Positions 10,589 through 18,849 of a DNA stretch of 64,000 nucleotides are shown in pieces (the stretch's first letter is position 1; each line of letters begins with the position of its first letter). The notes beneath the pieces were generated by a model, which worked only from the letters and a program-made list of their open reading frames with translations, made no database searches and was not told the origin of the DNA. Position numbers and translations under genes: made by a program. The stretch comes from VXYL01 sp965243175 (GTDB taxonomy: Bacteria; Pseudomonadota; Gammaproteobacteria; Pseudomonadales; Azotimanducaceae), in assembly GCA_965243175.1 (NCBI GenBank), contig OZ251532.1:4030001-4094000 (forward strand), in the 5' to 3' direction.

Positions 10589-12139
10589 CTACGTGGTGCT
10601 CGGCGCCGCATCCCCGGCAAGGCCGAACTTGAGGTTTGCCTCCTTCTGCACTTCGCTGAGCTTCTTCTCGGTCAGCGGATACTTCCAGAGCAGCGGCATG
10701 CCGATGAACTTGAACAGCGCCGGAATCACCGAGTAGGAGCAGGCCAGCATCAGCAGCGCGAACGCGGTGTTCGTGGTGTTGAGCGGATCCGCCAGTGCGT
10801 CGAAGCCCCAGAACTCGACCAGCGCCAAGCCGATGAAGATGCCGAGCGCATAGGCACCCTTCTTGGTCATCGACCAGATGGCCATGAACTCGCCGGCGCG
10901 CCGCTTGCCGGTCTCCGCCGTGTCGACGTCCACCACGTCCGCGAACATGGCGAACGGCAAGGCGGAGAGCGCCCCGATGGAGGACCCCTTCAAGCACATG
11001 ATGACGATGAAGAACAGGAACTTGCCGGTCTCCACGCCCTCGAAATAGGCCACCGCGCTGGCGTGGGTGCTGGCCGGCAGGAAGGCGGTGAAGTTGGTTA
11101 TCTCGAATGCCGTGTACCACGCAGCCGGTGTCACCGCGATCACGGGGATGAAGGACGACCACAGCGCGTACCAGCCCACCGCCCACATGGTCGCCTTGTG
11201 CTTGCCGATGCGCCGCGACAGCTTGAACCAGAGCGGGATGGCCGCCAACTGGCATACGAAGTACGGCGCCAGATAGAGGCTATAGAGATCGCCCGCCAGC
11301 AGCACGTGCTTGACGAAGAAGAACGACAGGCTGTTGGTCATCGCGCTGCCGATGCTGCCGACGGCGAACACCACGATCAGCATCATGAACGGCTTGTTGC
11401 TCGCGGCCACGCGCAAGCCGTCGATGATGCGAATGGGCTTCTTGTCCTGCTCCACCACGGGCCACTCCGGCACCCCGACGAGGCAGTTCAGATTGATGAG
11501 CGGCATGGTGATGCACATCATCACCGCCAGCGCGAACACGGCTTCCGTCGGCTTGGGGTAGCCGAAGAAGAGCATGATCGCCGGCGTGAAGGCGGCCAGC
11601 ATGGAGCCGCCGACGTTGAACATCTCCTTCCAGCTCATGATGAGCGTGCGTTCGTTGTAGTTGCTGGAGAGCTCCGCGCCCCAAGCGCCGTAGGGCACGT
11701 CCTTGATGGTCGCGCCGACGAAGAAGACGAGGAGCGTGGCGAACAGCCAGATGTAGCCGTTGGAGAAGGTGCTGCCGAGGAAGGTGACGTCGCTGAACTC
11801 GAACGGCGGGTGGAATAGATACCACATGCCGAGGCCGAAGATCGGCGTGCCCAGCAGCACCCACGGCTTGCGCCGGCCCCACCGAGTGCGCCACTTGTCC
11901 GAGTAGCGGCCGATCATCGGATCAGTGACGGCGTCGAAGACTCGCGTCAGCATCAGGATCGCGCCAACCGCCGTGAGCCCCAGGCCGAATCCGTCCGAGT
12001 CGGCATAGATGACGGGCAGATACACGGCCAGCGGAAGCCCCGCCAACGACAGAGGCGCGGCCGGCGCTCCGTAGGACATGTAGGTGTAGGTGGTGAGCGG
12101 CCTTCTGCCCTCTCCCCCCGGTGCGGCGTCGCGAGCCAT
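10589..12139 (-). CDS. MFS transporter, glycoside-pentoside-hexuronide (MelB-like) type
   Basis: 516 residues from ATG 12139 (MARDAAPGGEGRRPLTTY). A longer open frame upstream is Arg-rich and out of character, so it is rejected. The membrane domain begins SYGAPAAPLSLAGLPLAVYLP, a pattern of GPH-family sugar symporters. It contains FDAVTDPMIGRYSDKWRTRWGRRKPW, the conserved Asp-rich cytoplasmic loop. About twelve hydrophobic segments are present. GPH porters usually import sugars with Na+ or H+; related marine proteins carry unknown substrates. It is divergent from the GyrI-like gene across 113 bases that hold a 9-bp inverted repeat. Confidence 0.88.
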   Translation of the reverse strand: MARDAAPGGEGRRPLTTYTYMSYGAPAAPLSLAGLPLAVYLPVIYADSDGFGLGLTAVGAILMLTRVFDAVTDPMIGRYSDKWRTRWGRRKPWVLLGTPIFGLGMWYLFHPPFEFSDVTFLGSTFSNGYIWLFATLLVFFVGATIKDVPYGAWGAELSSNYNERTLIMSWKEMFNVGGSMLAAFTPAIMLFFGYPKPTEAVFALAVMMCITMPLINLNCLVGVPEWPVVEQDKKPIRIIDGLRVAASNKPFMMLIVVFAVGSIGSAMTNSLSFFFVKHVLLAGDLYSLYLAPYFVCQLAAIPLWFKLSRRIGKHKATMWAVGWYALWSSFIPVIAVTPAAWYTAFEITNFTAFLPASTHASAVAYFEGVETGKFLFFIVIMCLKGSSIGALSALPFAMFADVVDVDTAETGKRRAGEFMAIWSMTKKGAYALGIFIGLALVEFWGFDALADPLNTTNTAFALLMLACSYSVIPALFKFIGMPLLWKYPLTEKKLSEVQKEANLKFGLAGDAAPSTT

Positions 12140-12198
12140 GCATGATCCCCTAACCAATCGCGTGCTATTGTCGCACGCTCTCGCGGATTGCAAACGGC

Positions 12199-12222
12199 CT
12201 TCCATGCGCTGCTGCATGGAAG
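12199..12222. promoter_or_regulatory. Inverted repeat between divergent genes
   Basis: CTTCCATGC-GCTGCT-GCATGGAAG, perfect 9-bp arms with a 6-base loop, lies midway between the transporter start (12139, minus) and the GyrI-like start (12253, plus). It could be an operator or a leader hairpin. No regulator gene adjoins it. Confidence 0.4.
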
Positions 12223-12252
12223 CGCAACGACAACGCACAGGCGGAGCACAGC

Positions 12253-12708
12253 ATGAGCGAAGCCATCGACATTGTCGACGTCCAGGCGCAGCCGATGGCG
12301 TCCATCGCCGCCCGGCTCTCGCCGTCCGACATTCCAGAGAAGACGATGGCGCTGACGGACAAGGTCTGGGCCTTCCTTCGCGCCGAGAGCATCGGCGACC
12401 ACGGCCACAACGTCTGGCTCTATCGACCCACCGGCGACGGGCAGATGGACGTCGAAGTGGGCGTGCAAGTGGCGTCGTCTTTTTCGGCAAAGGGCGAAGT
12501 CGTCTGCTCGTCAACGCCGAGCGGACGCGCCGCGCATGCCGTCCACTACGGCGACTACAGCGCCTTGCCGGGCGTCTACCAAGCGGTCATGGACTGGTGC
12601 GCCGAGCACGGCCACGAGACCGCCGGAGTCGGCTGGGAGGTCTACGGCGACTGGCACGACGACCCGGCGCAACGGCGCACGGACGTGTACTACCTGCTGC
12701 GGAATTAG
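12253..12708 (+). CDS. GyrI-like / AraC effector-binding domain protein
   Basis: 151 residues forming a single domain of the GyrI-like small-molecule-binding fold: MASIAARLSPSDIPEKTMALTDKVW, then YRPTGDGQMDVEVGVQVASSF and AVHYGDYSALPGVYQAV, ending GWEVYGDWHDDPAQRRTDVYYLL. Such stand-alone domains bind or hydrolyse hydrophobic cations or other small molecules, or act as gyrase inhibitors. The exact role is not predictable here. No DNA-binding region is attached. It lies upstream of, and in line with, the AAA ATPase at 12772, with a 63-base gap. Confidence 0.75.
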   Translation: MSEAIDIVDVQAQPMASIAARLSPSDIPEKTMALTDKVWAFLRAESIGDHGHNVWLYRPTGDGQMDVEVGVQVASSFSAKGEVVCSSTPSGRAAHAVHYGDYSALPGVYQAVMDWCAEHGHETAGVGWEVYGDWHDDPAQRRTDVYYLLRN

Positions 12709-12771
12709 CCGTCCAGTCGCGACCGGCGCGAAGAACAAGGGCGCCAATCAGCGGCGTATACTGCCCGCGCC

Positions 12772-13905
12772 ATGACCCAAACGATGCCGCGCCTCTTTCA
12801 GCCCGGCGATGGCGCGACGCCGCCGTTCCTCGCTGGCCGCGAAAGGCAGCAGTCGGTCTTGTCGCGCTGCCTCGCGGACCTGAGCGCCCGCAGCGCGCCG
12901 CCCCACAACGTCGTCCTGCTGGGGCCGCGAGGGAACGGCAAGACCGTGCTGCTGAATTGGTTCAAGGGCGTCTGCGCCGAAGCAGAGGTGGATGTCCTCG
13001 CCTTGACGCCGCATGGCATCGCCGAGCACAAGTCTCTTGTCGACGCCTTGGCGCCGCGACGCGGCATCGCGCGCTGGCTGCCGCGCAAGGTCGGCGTGGC
13101 TTCCGTTGCCTCGGCGGAGTGGCAGCCGGAAGGCACCGCGACCCTCGTGCGGGCGTTGACGGCTCGTTGCGCCAGAAGGCCGCTCGCGGTGCTTCTCGAC
13201 GAAGCGCACACGCTGCCCCAGGATGTCGGGGGCGCCTTGCTCAACGCCAGCCAGCAGGTTCGCGTCGCCGCGCCCTTTCTGCTGGTGCTGGCGGGTACGC
13301 CGGGGCTGCCGGAGCGGCTCGGCGAAATGGACGCCTCGTTCTGGTCGCGCCTCGGCCAGGGCTTGCTTGGCGTCGGGCGGCTTGAAGCCAGCGCCGCCCG
13401 AGACGCTCTGGCGAAACCGATGGCCGAGCACGACGTCGCCTTCGACGCCCGCGCCTTGGAGACGGTGGTGGAACACAGCCAAGGCTACTCGTACTTCATC
13501 CAGCTCTGGGGCGATGCGTTGTGGCAACGACATTCGGACACGGGCGAAGCAGCCGTCACCGCGGACACCGTGGACGCGGCACGGCCCGAAGTCATCGGCC
13601 ACATCGCCGACTACTACCAGGTTCGCTACGACGAATTGCGCGACCGCGAACTGCTTGCGGCCGCCAGAGCCATCGCCCCGCTCTTTCAAGCCGGTCGGGG
13701 CGCCACGGCGAAAGAAGGCGAGTTGGACGCTGCGCTGACCGGGGCAGGCATCGAAGACGAAGCGACTCGCACCCGTACGTTGCGCGCCTTGACCCGCCTC
13801 GGCTACATCTGGCAGCCGCCAGGACAGACGCCGCCGATCGTGTGGAGCGCTGGCATCCCGTCGCTGACGACGTTCGTTCTGGAGGCCGGAGGCAAGCTGG
13901 ATTGA
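12772..13905 (+). CDS. AAA+ ATPase of the ORC1/Cdc6-like (AAA_16/AAA_22) type
   Basis: 377 residues. Walker A is GPRGNGKT (near residue 44), Walker B LAVLLDEAHTL, sensor region LVLAGTPGLPERL. The C-terminal part reads like a winged-helix module (ATRTRTLRALTRLGYIWQP...VWSAGIPSLTTFV). Proteins of this build occur next to mobile elements and conflict systems. No partner enzyme is adjacent here: it sits between a GyrI-like gene and glyA. A second, larger ATPase of related design is at 28361-29773. Function beyond ATP hydrolysis is not inferred. Confidence 0.75.
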   Translation: MTQTMPRLFQPGDGATPPFLAGRERQQSVLSRCLADLSARSAPPHNVVLLGPRGNGKTVLLNWFKGVCAEAEVDVLALTPHGIAEHKSLVDALAPRRGIARWLPRKVGVASVASAEWQPEGTATLVRALTARCARRPLAVLLDEAHTLPQDVGGALLNASQQVRVAAPFLLVLAGTPGLPERLGEMDASFWSRLGQGLLGVGRLEASAARDALAKPMAEHDVAFDARALETVVEHSQGYSYFIQLWGDALWQRHSDTGEAAVTADTVDAARPEVIGHIADYYQVRYDELRDRELLAAARAIAPLFQAGRGATAKEGELDAALTGAGIEDEATRTRTLRALTRLGYIWQPPGQTPPIVWSAGIPSLTTFVLEAGGKLD

Positions 13906-13932
13906 CGGGCCGCGCTACCGTGCGCCCCGGCC

Positions 13933-15237
13933 TCAATCGTTCGCGATGCCCGGCACCGGGAATCCCCGGCAGGTGTCCTCCACCTCCGCCTTCAGCTTGG
14001 CGAGCGCCGCCTCGTCTTCATGCTTGCGCAGCGCCAGAACGATCCACTCCGCCAGCTGCTTCATTTCCGCGCCGCCCATGCCGCGGGTGGTGGCGGCCGG
14101 CGTGCCGAGGCGGATGCCGCTTGGGCGCAGAGGCGGGTTCGGGTCGTCCGGGATCACTTGCTTGTTGCAGGTGATCGAGACGCGGTCCAGCGCCTCCTCG
14201 GCGGTGCGGCCGTCGATGCCGAAGCTCTGCACGCAATCGAGCACCATCATGTGGTTGTCGGTGCCGCCGGTGACCAGCACGGCGCCGCGTTCGAGCAGCG
14301 CGTCGGCCAGGGTTCTCGCGTTCGCCAGCACGGCGCTCGCGTAGTCACGGAAGCTCGGTTGCAGCGCCTTGCCCAGGGCGATGGCGACCCCGGCGATCTG
14401 GTTCATGTGCGGGCCGCCTTGCAGGCCGGGGAACACGGAACGGTCGATCTCGCGACGAAACGCCTTCTTGGCGAGGATCATGCCGCCTCTCGGCCCGCGC
14501 AGCGACTTGTGCGTGGTGGTGGTGACGAAATCGAAGGCGTGTTCGCAGGGGTTGCGCATTGCGCGGCCAGCGATCAGGCCGCCGATGTGGGAGACGTCCG
14601 CCATCGTCAGCGCGCCGACTTCGTCCGCCACGGCTTTGAAATCCGCGTAGTCGTAGTCGCGGGGATAGGAGGAATAGCCGCAGACGATCAGCTTCGGGCG
14701 GTGTTCGCGGGCCAGGTCGCGCAGCTGCTCGAAGTCGATGCGGCCGCCGCGCGCCGGGTCCGACTTGTAGCGCACCCAGTTGTAGAGGGCGCCCATGTGC
14801 GACACCGGCGCCCCGTGGGTGAGGTGCCCGCCGTGGGAGAGGTCCATGCCGAGCACGGTGTCGCCGGGTTCCAGCATGGCGAGATAGACGGCGGCGTTCA
14901 TTGGTGCGCCGGAGAGCGGCTGCACGTTGGCGTGCTCAGCGCCGAACAGCTCGCAGGCGCGCTGGCGGGCGGTGCGTTCGATGGCGTCCGTGAACTCCTG
15001 GCCGCCGTAGTAGCGCCGCCCGGGATAGCCTTCGGAGTACTTGTTCGTGAACACCGAGCCGAGGGCGGCGAGCACCTCCGGGTAGGTGTAGTTCTCGGAC
15101 GGAATCAGTTCCACGCCGGCGCGCTGGCGGGCTTCCTCGCCGCGCAGCGCGGCATCGACCTCGGCGTCGGTGCGGGCGAGCAGGGCGCGATTGCGGCTGG
15201 CGGCACCGAACTCGGCACCTTCGAGGGATGTTGGCAT
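13933..15237 (-). CDS. glyA: Serine hydroxymethyltransferase
   Basis: 434 residues from ATG 15237 (MPTSLEGAEFGAASRNR). The PLP enzyme interconverts serine and glycine and feeds one-carbon units to tetrahydrofolate. The PLP lysine lies in TTTTHKSLRGPRGG. Other conserved parts are ELIPSENYTYPEVLAALGS, NKYSEGYPGRRYYGG, LSHGGHLTHG and DVSHIGGLIAG, with substrate-binding IRLGTPAATTRGMG near the end. The N-terminus is about 20 residues longer than E. coli GlyA. The first 28 codons were copied in antisense into the repeats at 16728-16805 and 21304-21383, so this gene is the left boundary of the triplication. Confidence 0.97.
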   Translation of the reverse strand: MPTSLEGAEFGAASRNRALLARTDAEVDAALRGEEARQRAGVELIPSENYTYPEVLAALGSVFTNKYSEGYPGRRYYGGQEFTDAIERTARQRACELFGAEHANVQPLSGAPMNAAVYLAMLEPGDTVLGMDLSHGGHLTHGAPVSHMGALYNWVRYKSDPARGGRIDFEQLRDLAREHRPKLIVCGYSSYPRDYDYADFKAVADEVGALTMADVSHIGGLIAGRAMRNPCEHAFDFVTTTTHKSLRGPRGGMILAKKAFRREIDRSVFPGLQGGPHMNQIAGVAIALGKALQPSFRDYASAVLANARTLADALLERGAVLVTGGTDNHMMVLDCVQSFGIDGRTAEEALDRVSITCNKQVIPDDPNPPLRPSGIRLGTPAATTRGMGGAEMKQLAEWIVLALRKHEDEAALAKLKAEVEDTCRGFPVPGIAND

Positions 15238-15372
15238 GGGCAGTGTGCTCGGCTAAGGGATGGCTGGACTTTCCTCAAGGACAGCACCTACTTGCGATGC
15301 GCCAAGTCTGCCACGAACACACGAAGGCCCGCGGATGGCTCGCACCCGCCGAACACGCCCTTGCGGTGCGCC

Positions 15373-15656
15373 TTAGAAACTGGTAGGCACGTAGTTCTTG
15401 TACCTGGTGTTTGGCGGGGCCGACTCATCCTCGAGCGCGACAGCTTGCCCACTCCAAATGTCATGGGTCTTGGCCGTCGGCCCGCCGTGGCTCTCGATCA
15501 CGTCGGTGAGGACGTACAAGGTGGGCCTGCTCCAGGGCTTCTTCGCGGGCGCTTCGCCCGCCTCCTGTTCGCTCGACGCGCTAGTCATGGCAGGGCTCCC
15601 GCTCGCTGCGCCACCGGGGGGGGGGGGGGGGGGGGGGAATTCTGCGAGTTCGTCAC
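15373..15656 (-). CDS. Lasso/RiPP precursor-like peptide gene, copy A, frame-shifted (OFF) by poly-C run
   Basis: The conserved start is GTG 15656 (VTNSQNSP), preceded by TAGGAAAA. Translation enters a run of 22 C (15616-15637, plus-strand G) and then continues as VAQRAGALP and stops, so the peptide frame is not reached. Beyond the run the other frame encodes KKPWSRPTLYVLTDVIESHG, then GPTAKTHDIWSGQ and a tail ending NYVPTSF at 15373. The W..P.L...L....S.GGP pattern resembles RiPP leaders recognised by an RRE domain, as in lasso precursors (YxxPxL, then a Gly-rich core start). No modifying enzyme is in the window. The C-terminal part is nearly identical to copy B (16941-17219). Confidence 0.5.
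15616..15637. repeat. Homopolymer tract, 22 G (C on coding strand), copy A
   Basis: A mononucleotide run starting about seven codons after the GTG of peptide copy A. 22 is 1 modulo 3; copies B (17) and C (19, with altered flanks) give an open frame, and this one does not. Slipped-strand mispairing would switch the frame. Run lengths in assemblies are error-prone. Confidence 0.85.
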
Positions 15657-15980
15657 TTTTCCTAGGCTCCCTATGTTCAGCTCAATCAACTCGGTACGCC
15701 GCCGCCTGACAGCGGAGACCGTTCGCACGAGCGCCCCACTCTGTCGGGGACATGTTCTTTGCTCAGGCGTCGTCCCTCGACTCCAGAGCAGGCACCGTAC
15801 TTGACGGCGGAGTCTGCCTGCGCGAAACACCCGCTGTCAAGGGGTGTTTTTGGGCTGACAGCAGGGGCGACCGTGCGGAGACGACTCCCAAGCACTACGC
15901 TCGGCCACCATGAGCATCCATCCGTGGCCGAACGGCCCCGTGCGGCCAGCGCCGCAAGCGCGTTGTCCGCGCATGACGCC
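15657..15980. other. Shared divergent upstream region of peptide A and Rieske copy 1
   Basis: 324 bases with no convincing protein gene apart from the 24-codon frame at 15910-15984. It contains the terminator-like hairpin at 15825-15851. The region is repeated in units 2 and 3 (17220-17422 with 20012-20147, and 21781-22042) with moderate divergence. Promoters for both directions should lie here, but I cannot assign them confidently. Confidence 0.5.
15825..15851 (+). terminator. Terminator-like hairpin with T run
   Basis: AAACACCC-loop-GGGTGTTT (15825-15849) followed by five T. It lies upstream of both divergent genes, so it may end a short plus-strand RNA or act as an attenuator for the Rieske gene. 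The equivalent in unit 2 (17388-17412) is where the ISNCY element inserted. Unit 3 keeps a weaker version without the T run. Confidence 0.45.
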
Positions 15981-15984
15981 GTGA
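15910..15984 (+). CDS. Short frame overlapping the Rieske start by GTGA (copy 1)
   Basis: A 24-codon frame (MSIHPWPNGPVRPAPQARC...) whose TGA overlaps the GTG of the Rieske gene at 15981. The same frame and overlap exist in unit 2 (20077-20151); unit 3 has lost the junction. It could be a leader peptide giving translational coupling. The peptide itself has no recognised function, and chance in GC-rich DNA is possible. Confidence 0.3.
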   Translation: MSIHPWPNGPVRPAPQARCPRMTP

Positions 15985-16535
15985 ACCGCCGCCGCCTGAT
16001 CGCCGCGAGCGGCGGCGCCGCCCTCGCGTTGGAAGCGGTCGCCGCCAAGCCGACGCGCATGAAGCCGCAGCCGGGCGACCTCCTGGCGCATGCCTTCGGC
16101 GATCGCGCCGGCGAGTTGATCTCGCCAGAGGACGTGGGCGCGGAACCGCTTTCGGCGTTTCCGCTGGACGCCGCGATTCGCCTCGTGCGCGACGGCTCGC
16201 TGCACAACCAGCTGCTCGTCGTACGCGTCGATGCCGCCACGGTGAACGACAAGGCGCGCGACTACCTCGTCGAAGCGGACGGCGCGGCGTTCATCGTCTA
16301 CTCCGCCGCCTGCACCCACACCGGCTGCGAAGTGAACGGCTGGAACAGCGCGTCGCGGCGCTTGGTCTGCCCTTGCCACGGCTCGGAGTTCGACGTCCAC
16401 GCCGCCGCCGCTGTGGTGAACGGGCCGGCGCCGAGACCGCTCGCCATGCTGAAGACGGAACTGCTCGACGGCGTCGGCCCAGGTCGTCCGCACATCCGAG
16501 AATCCCCTTGCGGGAGGTTTCGTTTCGCCACCTGA
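15981..16535 (+). pseudogene. Rieske [2Fe-2S] protein, copy 1, C-terminus replaced by abiEi sequence
   Basis: Starts at GTG 15981 with a Tat-like signal (MNRRRLIAASGG). It keeps both cluster motifs, CTHTGC and CPCHGS. After KTELLDG the native ending (NFRVVGKFSRRVGPEP) is gone. An in-frame join near 16470 instead adds VGPGRPHIRESPCGRF from abiEi, and then a one-base loss shifts the frame to a stop at 16535. The cluster domain is whole, so a chimeric product could still fold, but the truncation makes function doubtful. Compare the intact copy at 20148-20693. Confidence 0.75.
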
Positions 16536-16727
16536 AGCTGCGCTTGCGCTTCGGCTATCGCGCCGTGGCGCTGGGAGACGACCAGCAGGCATTCGTCGCC
16601 ACGCCGGAGAAAGCGCTGCTCGATCTCGTCCGCCGGCACCCCGGCGGCCACCATGCGCGTATCTGGCCGAACTTCGCCTGGACTACGACGCGCTCCGCCT
16701 GCCGACGCTCACCGACTTCGCCGCTCG
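16471..16727 (+). pseudogene. abiEi middle fragment (unit 1)
   Basis: This corresponds to roughly codons 104-188 of abiEi (22649-23284): GPGRPHIRESPCGRF, then, after a single-base frameshift, the LRFGYRAVALGDDQQAFVATPEKALLDLV region. It lacks start and end. It is fused to Rieske sequence on the left and to antisense glyA on the right. Confidence 0.8.
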
Positions 16728-16805
16728 ACCTCGGCGTCGGTGCGGGCGAGCGGGGCGCGATTGCGGCTAGGGGGCCGAACTCGGCACCTTCGGGGACGTT
16801 GGCAT
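16728..16805 (-). pseudogene. glyA 5' fragment (unit 2 start)
   Basis: This matches the first 26 or so codons and start codon of glyA (15155-15237), including CATGGGCAGTGTGCTCGG upstream of the ATG, with a few substitutions. The ATG equivalent is at 16805. It is a relic of duplication and cannot encode an enzyme. Confidence 0.85.
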
Positions 16806-16940
16806 GGGCAGTGTGCTCGGCTAAGGGATGGCTGGACTTTCCTCAAGGACAGCACCTACTTGCGATGCGCCAAGTCTGCCACGAACACACGAAGGCCCGC
16901 GGATGGCTCGCACCCGCCGAACACGCCCTTGCGGTGCGCC

Positions 16941-17219
16941 TTAGAAACTGGTAGGCACGTAGTTCTTGTACCTGGTGTTTGGCGGGGCCGACTCATCCTC
17001 GAGCGCGACAGCTTGCCCACTCCAAATGTCATGGGTCTTGGCCGTCGGCCCGCCGTGGCTCTCGATCACGTCGGTGAGGACGTACAAGGTGGGCCTGCTC
17101 CAGGGCTTCTTCGCGGGCGCTTCGCCCGCATCGTGTTCGCTCGACGCGCTAGCCACGGCAGGGCTCCCGCTCGATGCGCCACCGGGGGGGGGGGGGGGGG
17201 AATTCTGCGAGTTCGTCAC
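16941..17219 (-). CDS. Lasso/RiPP precursor-like peptide, copy B (frame open, ON)
   Basis: A 92-residue predicted peptide from GTG 17219, with TAGGAAAAA just upstream. MTNSQNS is followed by a proline run from a 17-C tract, then an Ala/Ser-rich linker (SGSPAVASASSEHDAGEAPA). Next comes the conserved KKPWSRPTLYVLTDVIESHG, and after GGP a polar tail ending RYKNYVPTSF. The W..P.L pattern with a following Gly-Gly-Pro resembles leader-core boundaries of lasso-type RiPPs. This is an analogy; no cyclase, protease or RRE gene is present nearby. It reads away from the Rieske gene, and downstream is only the glyA fragment. An alternative is an unmodified small secreted or regulatory peptide. Confidence 0.5.
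   Translation of the reverse strand: MTNSQNSPPPPPGGASSGSPAVASASSEHDAGEAPAKKPWSRPTLYVLTDVIESHGGPTAKTHDIWSGQAVALEDESAPPNTRYKNYVPTSF
17184..17200. repeat. Homopolymer tract, 17 G, copy B
   Basis: Poly-G on the plus strand, poly-C in the peptide coding strand, seven codons after the GTG. With 17 bases the downstream peptide frame is open. It differs by five bases from copy A although the flanks are almost identical, which shows that the tract length varies independently of its context. Confidence 0.85.
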
Positions 17220-17387
17220 TTTTTCCTAGGCTCCCTAACGTTCAGCTCAGTCAACTCGGTACACCGCCGCCCGACAGCGGAGACCGTTCGCACGAGCGCC
17301 CATTCTGTCGGGGACGTGTTCTTGCTCAGGCGTCGTCCCTCGACTCCAGAGCGGGCACCGTACTTGACGGCGGAGCTTGCCTGCGCG

Positions 17388-17412
17388 AAACACCCGCTGT
17401 CAAGGGGTGTTT
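17388..17412 (+). terminator. Terminator-like hairpin of unit 2, split from its context by IS insertion
   Basis: AAACACCC (17388-17395) pairs with GGGTGTTT (17405-17412). Its 3' arm lies within the 16-base target duplication of the ISNCY element (17404-17419 and 20012-20027). Confidence 0.4.
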
Positions 17413-17422
17413 GGGCCATTGT

Positions 17423-18650
17423 CAGGGCAATCGCATATGGATTTGCCGCCTACTCGCGCCTGCGGATGCCTCGGATCATGGCGAGCAGGACGTCGTCGTT
17501 GCGCTGGGCGCGGGCGAACTTGCGCCGGACGGACCGCTTGTCGGGATCCATCCGGGCGATGTTCAGCGCCAGCCGGCGGACGACGCCGAGGCAGGCGGCG
17601 CCGTTGCCCTTGCGGTTGCGCGCCTGGTCTTCGTCCATCGACACGTCGAGCACCCAGTGCAGGCCGTTCTCGATGGTCCAGTGGGAGCGGACGATGCGGC
17701 CGAAACGCTCGGCCGAAGGCTTGCCGCTGAGCAGGAAGTAGCGGGCGTCGGCGCTCTCCGAGCCGTCGGCCAGGCGCCGCTCCCCGACCACCTTGCCGAT
17801 GGCCGACAGGCCGGGCCAGTCGTGGCGCTCCTGCAGCCAGCCGACGGCGTGGCAGACCGTCGCGGTGCGCGTCTCGACTCGCCCGTGCCCCTTGTCGACC
17901 TGTTGATGCGACAGGAGTTCCGCCGACTTCGGGGGATTGTCCAGATACTCGACCACGTCCTCGTGCAGACCGCCCTGGTTGCGCTTCAACTGCAGCGCGT
18001 AGTCGCCGCCCTTGGCCACGATCGCCGCCGCGGACCCGCGCTGCGCGTGCATCGCGTCCGCGGTCACCGTGCGCCCCTTCACGTCCAGCAGCTCCAGCAG
18101 TTCCGGCAGCGCGGGGATCTCGTTCGACTTGCCGTCCACCACCACCTGCGCCAGCGTCAGCTTCGCCTCCGCCGCGAACGCCTGCAGCAGGTGCGTCGGC
18201 GACCGCTCCGAGGCCGTCTCGAACGACCGCCGCAGCGCCTTGCCGTCCACCGCCACCACGTCGCCGAGCTCGTCCGCCCAGTCCTGCGCCAGGCGCAGCA
18301 GCGCCTTCTGCAGACCCGCCGGGTCCAGCTTCCGGAACAGCCGCGAGAACGTGTCGTGGCTCGGAATGCCGTTCTCGAGCGTCAGGTACCGCCGCAGCCA
18401 CTCCTCCCGCTCGCGCCCGAAGTCCTCCATGTCGACGCAGGTGCGTCCGCTGGTGAGCATCGCCAGCAGGGCGAGCACCAGCATCTCGTGCAGGTCGTGG
18501 CGCTTGGCGTTTCCCCGCCTCGGGTCCTCAACGTCTTGAAAGACAAAGAGAAGTTCCCGCATGTCGTCTCTCCTTCCTTGGATCGAGACGTCAATCCTGC
18601 ACCATCCCCCTCTCGCCACGCCACATCGCAATCCATATGCGATTGCCCTG
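17423..18650. mobile_element. ISAs1-family insertion sequence, complete
   Basis: A 1228-bp element with perfect 21-bp terminal inverted repeats (CAGGGCAATCGCATATGGATT at 17423-17443 and its complement at 18630-18650). A 10-bp target duplication GGGCCATTGT is at 17413-17422 and 18651-18660. The target spans the junction between host DNA and the first three bases of the ISNCY element, so this insertion is the younger one. The single transposase gene is intact. Confidence 0.93.
17450..18562 (-). CDS. ISAs1-family DDE transposase
   Basis: 370 residues from ATG 18562 (MRELLFVFQDVEDPRRGN); the upstream extension lies near the IS end and is not conserved. The N-terminal DDE_Tnp_1-associated region (LHEMLVLALLAMLTSGRTCVDM) is followed by the catalytic core: DVVAVDGKALRRSF (first Asp), KGRTVTADAMHAQRG (second Asp) and RSHWTIENGLHWVLDV, where Glu completes the triad. 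The protein cuts and rejoins the 21-bp ends. The frame is intact and the element has clean target duplications, so it may be active. Confidence 0.95.
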   Translation of the reverse strand: MRELLFVFQDVEDPRRGNAKRHDLHEMLVLALLAMLTSGRTCVDMEDFGREREEWLRRYLTLENGIPSHDTFSRLFRKLDPAGLQKALLRLAQDWADELGDVVAVDGKALRRSFETASERSPTHLLQAFAAEAKLTLAQVVVDGKSNEIPALPELLELLDVKGRTVTADAMHAQRGSAAAIVAKGGDYALQLKRNQGGLHEDVVEYLDNPPKSAELLSHQQVDKGHGRVETRTATVCHAVGWLQERHDWPGLSAIGKVVGERRLADGSESADARYFLLSGKPSAERFGRIVRSHWTIENGLHWVLDVSMDEDQARNRKGNGAACLGVVRRLALNIARMDPDKRSVRRKFARAQRNDDVLLAMIRGIRRRE

Positions 18651-18747
18651 GGGCCATTGTCAACGCAAAGTAGAGATGTCCCCTTCTCCTAGCCTCGGAA
18701 CCGCCTGCCGCGGCTGCGCGAGGCGGTTGGCCTGGACGAGCCGAGCA

Positions 18748-18822
18748 GCGTTTTCCACCGCCTTTCCACGGCCGCGATCCCCTCGACTTCAAGAGCGGCG
18801 GTGGGAAGGCGGTGGAAAACGC
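18748..18822. repeat. Long inverted repeat at the 3' end of the ISNCY transposase
   Basis: 22-base arms (GCGTTTTCCACCGCCTTTCC... at 18748-18769 and its complement at 18801-18822, one mismatch) around a 31-base loop, just beyond the transposase stop. It may terminate transposase transcription or shield the element from readthrough. Confidence 0.55.
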
Positions 18823-18849
18823 GGGGCGCGTTCGGACGAGGCCGCCGGC

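Larger units (their letters stand above)
15155..16727. repeat. Tandem unit 1 (glyA 5' end - peptide - Rieske - abiEi part)
   Basis: The first of three direct copies. It begins within codon 28 of the real glyA and ends in abiEi at GCCGCTCG, where a 3-base TCG is shared with the next copy's start in glyA (ACCTCGG). It is about 390 bp shorter than the others because a deletion joins the Rieske 3' region to the middle of abiEi near 16470. Confidence 0.85.

Noticed and set aside
8733..11255. Long open frame of 840 codons on the minus strand
   Set aside because: It lies antisense to the DUF3604 gene and to part of the transporter region, has no family similarity, and is typical of the long spurious frames of GC-rich DNA.
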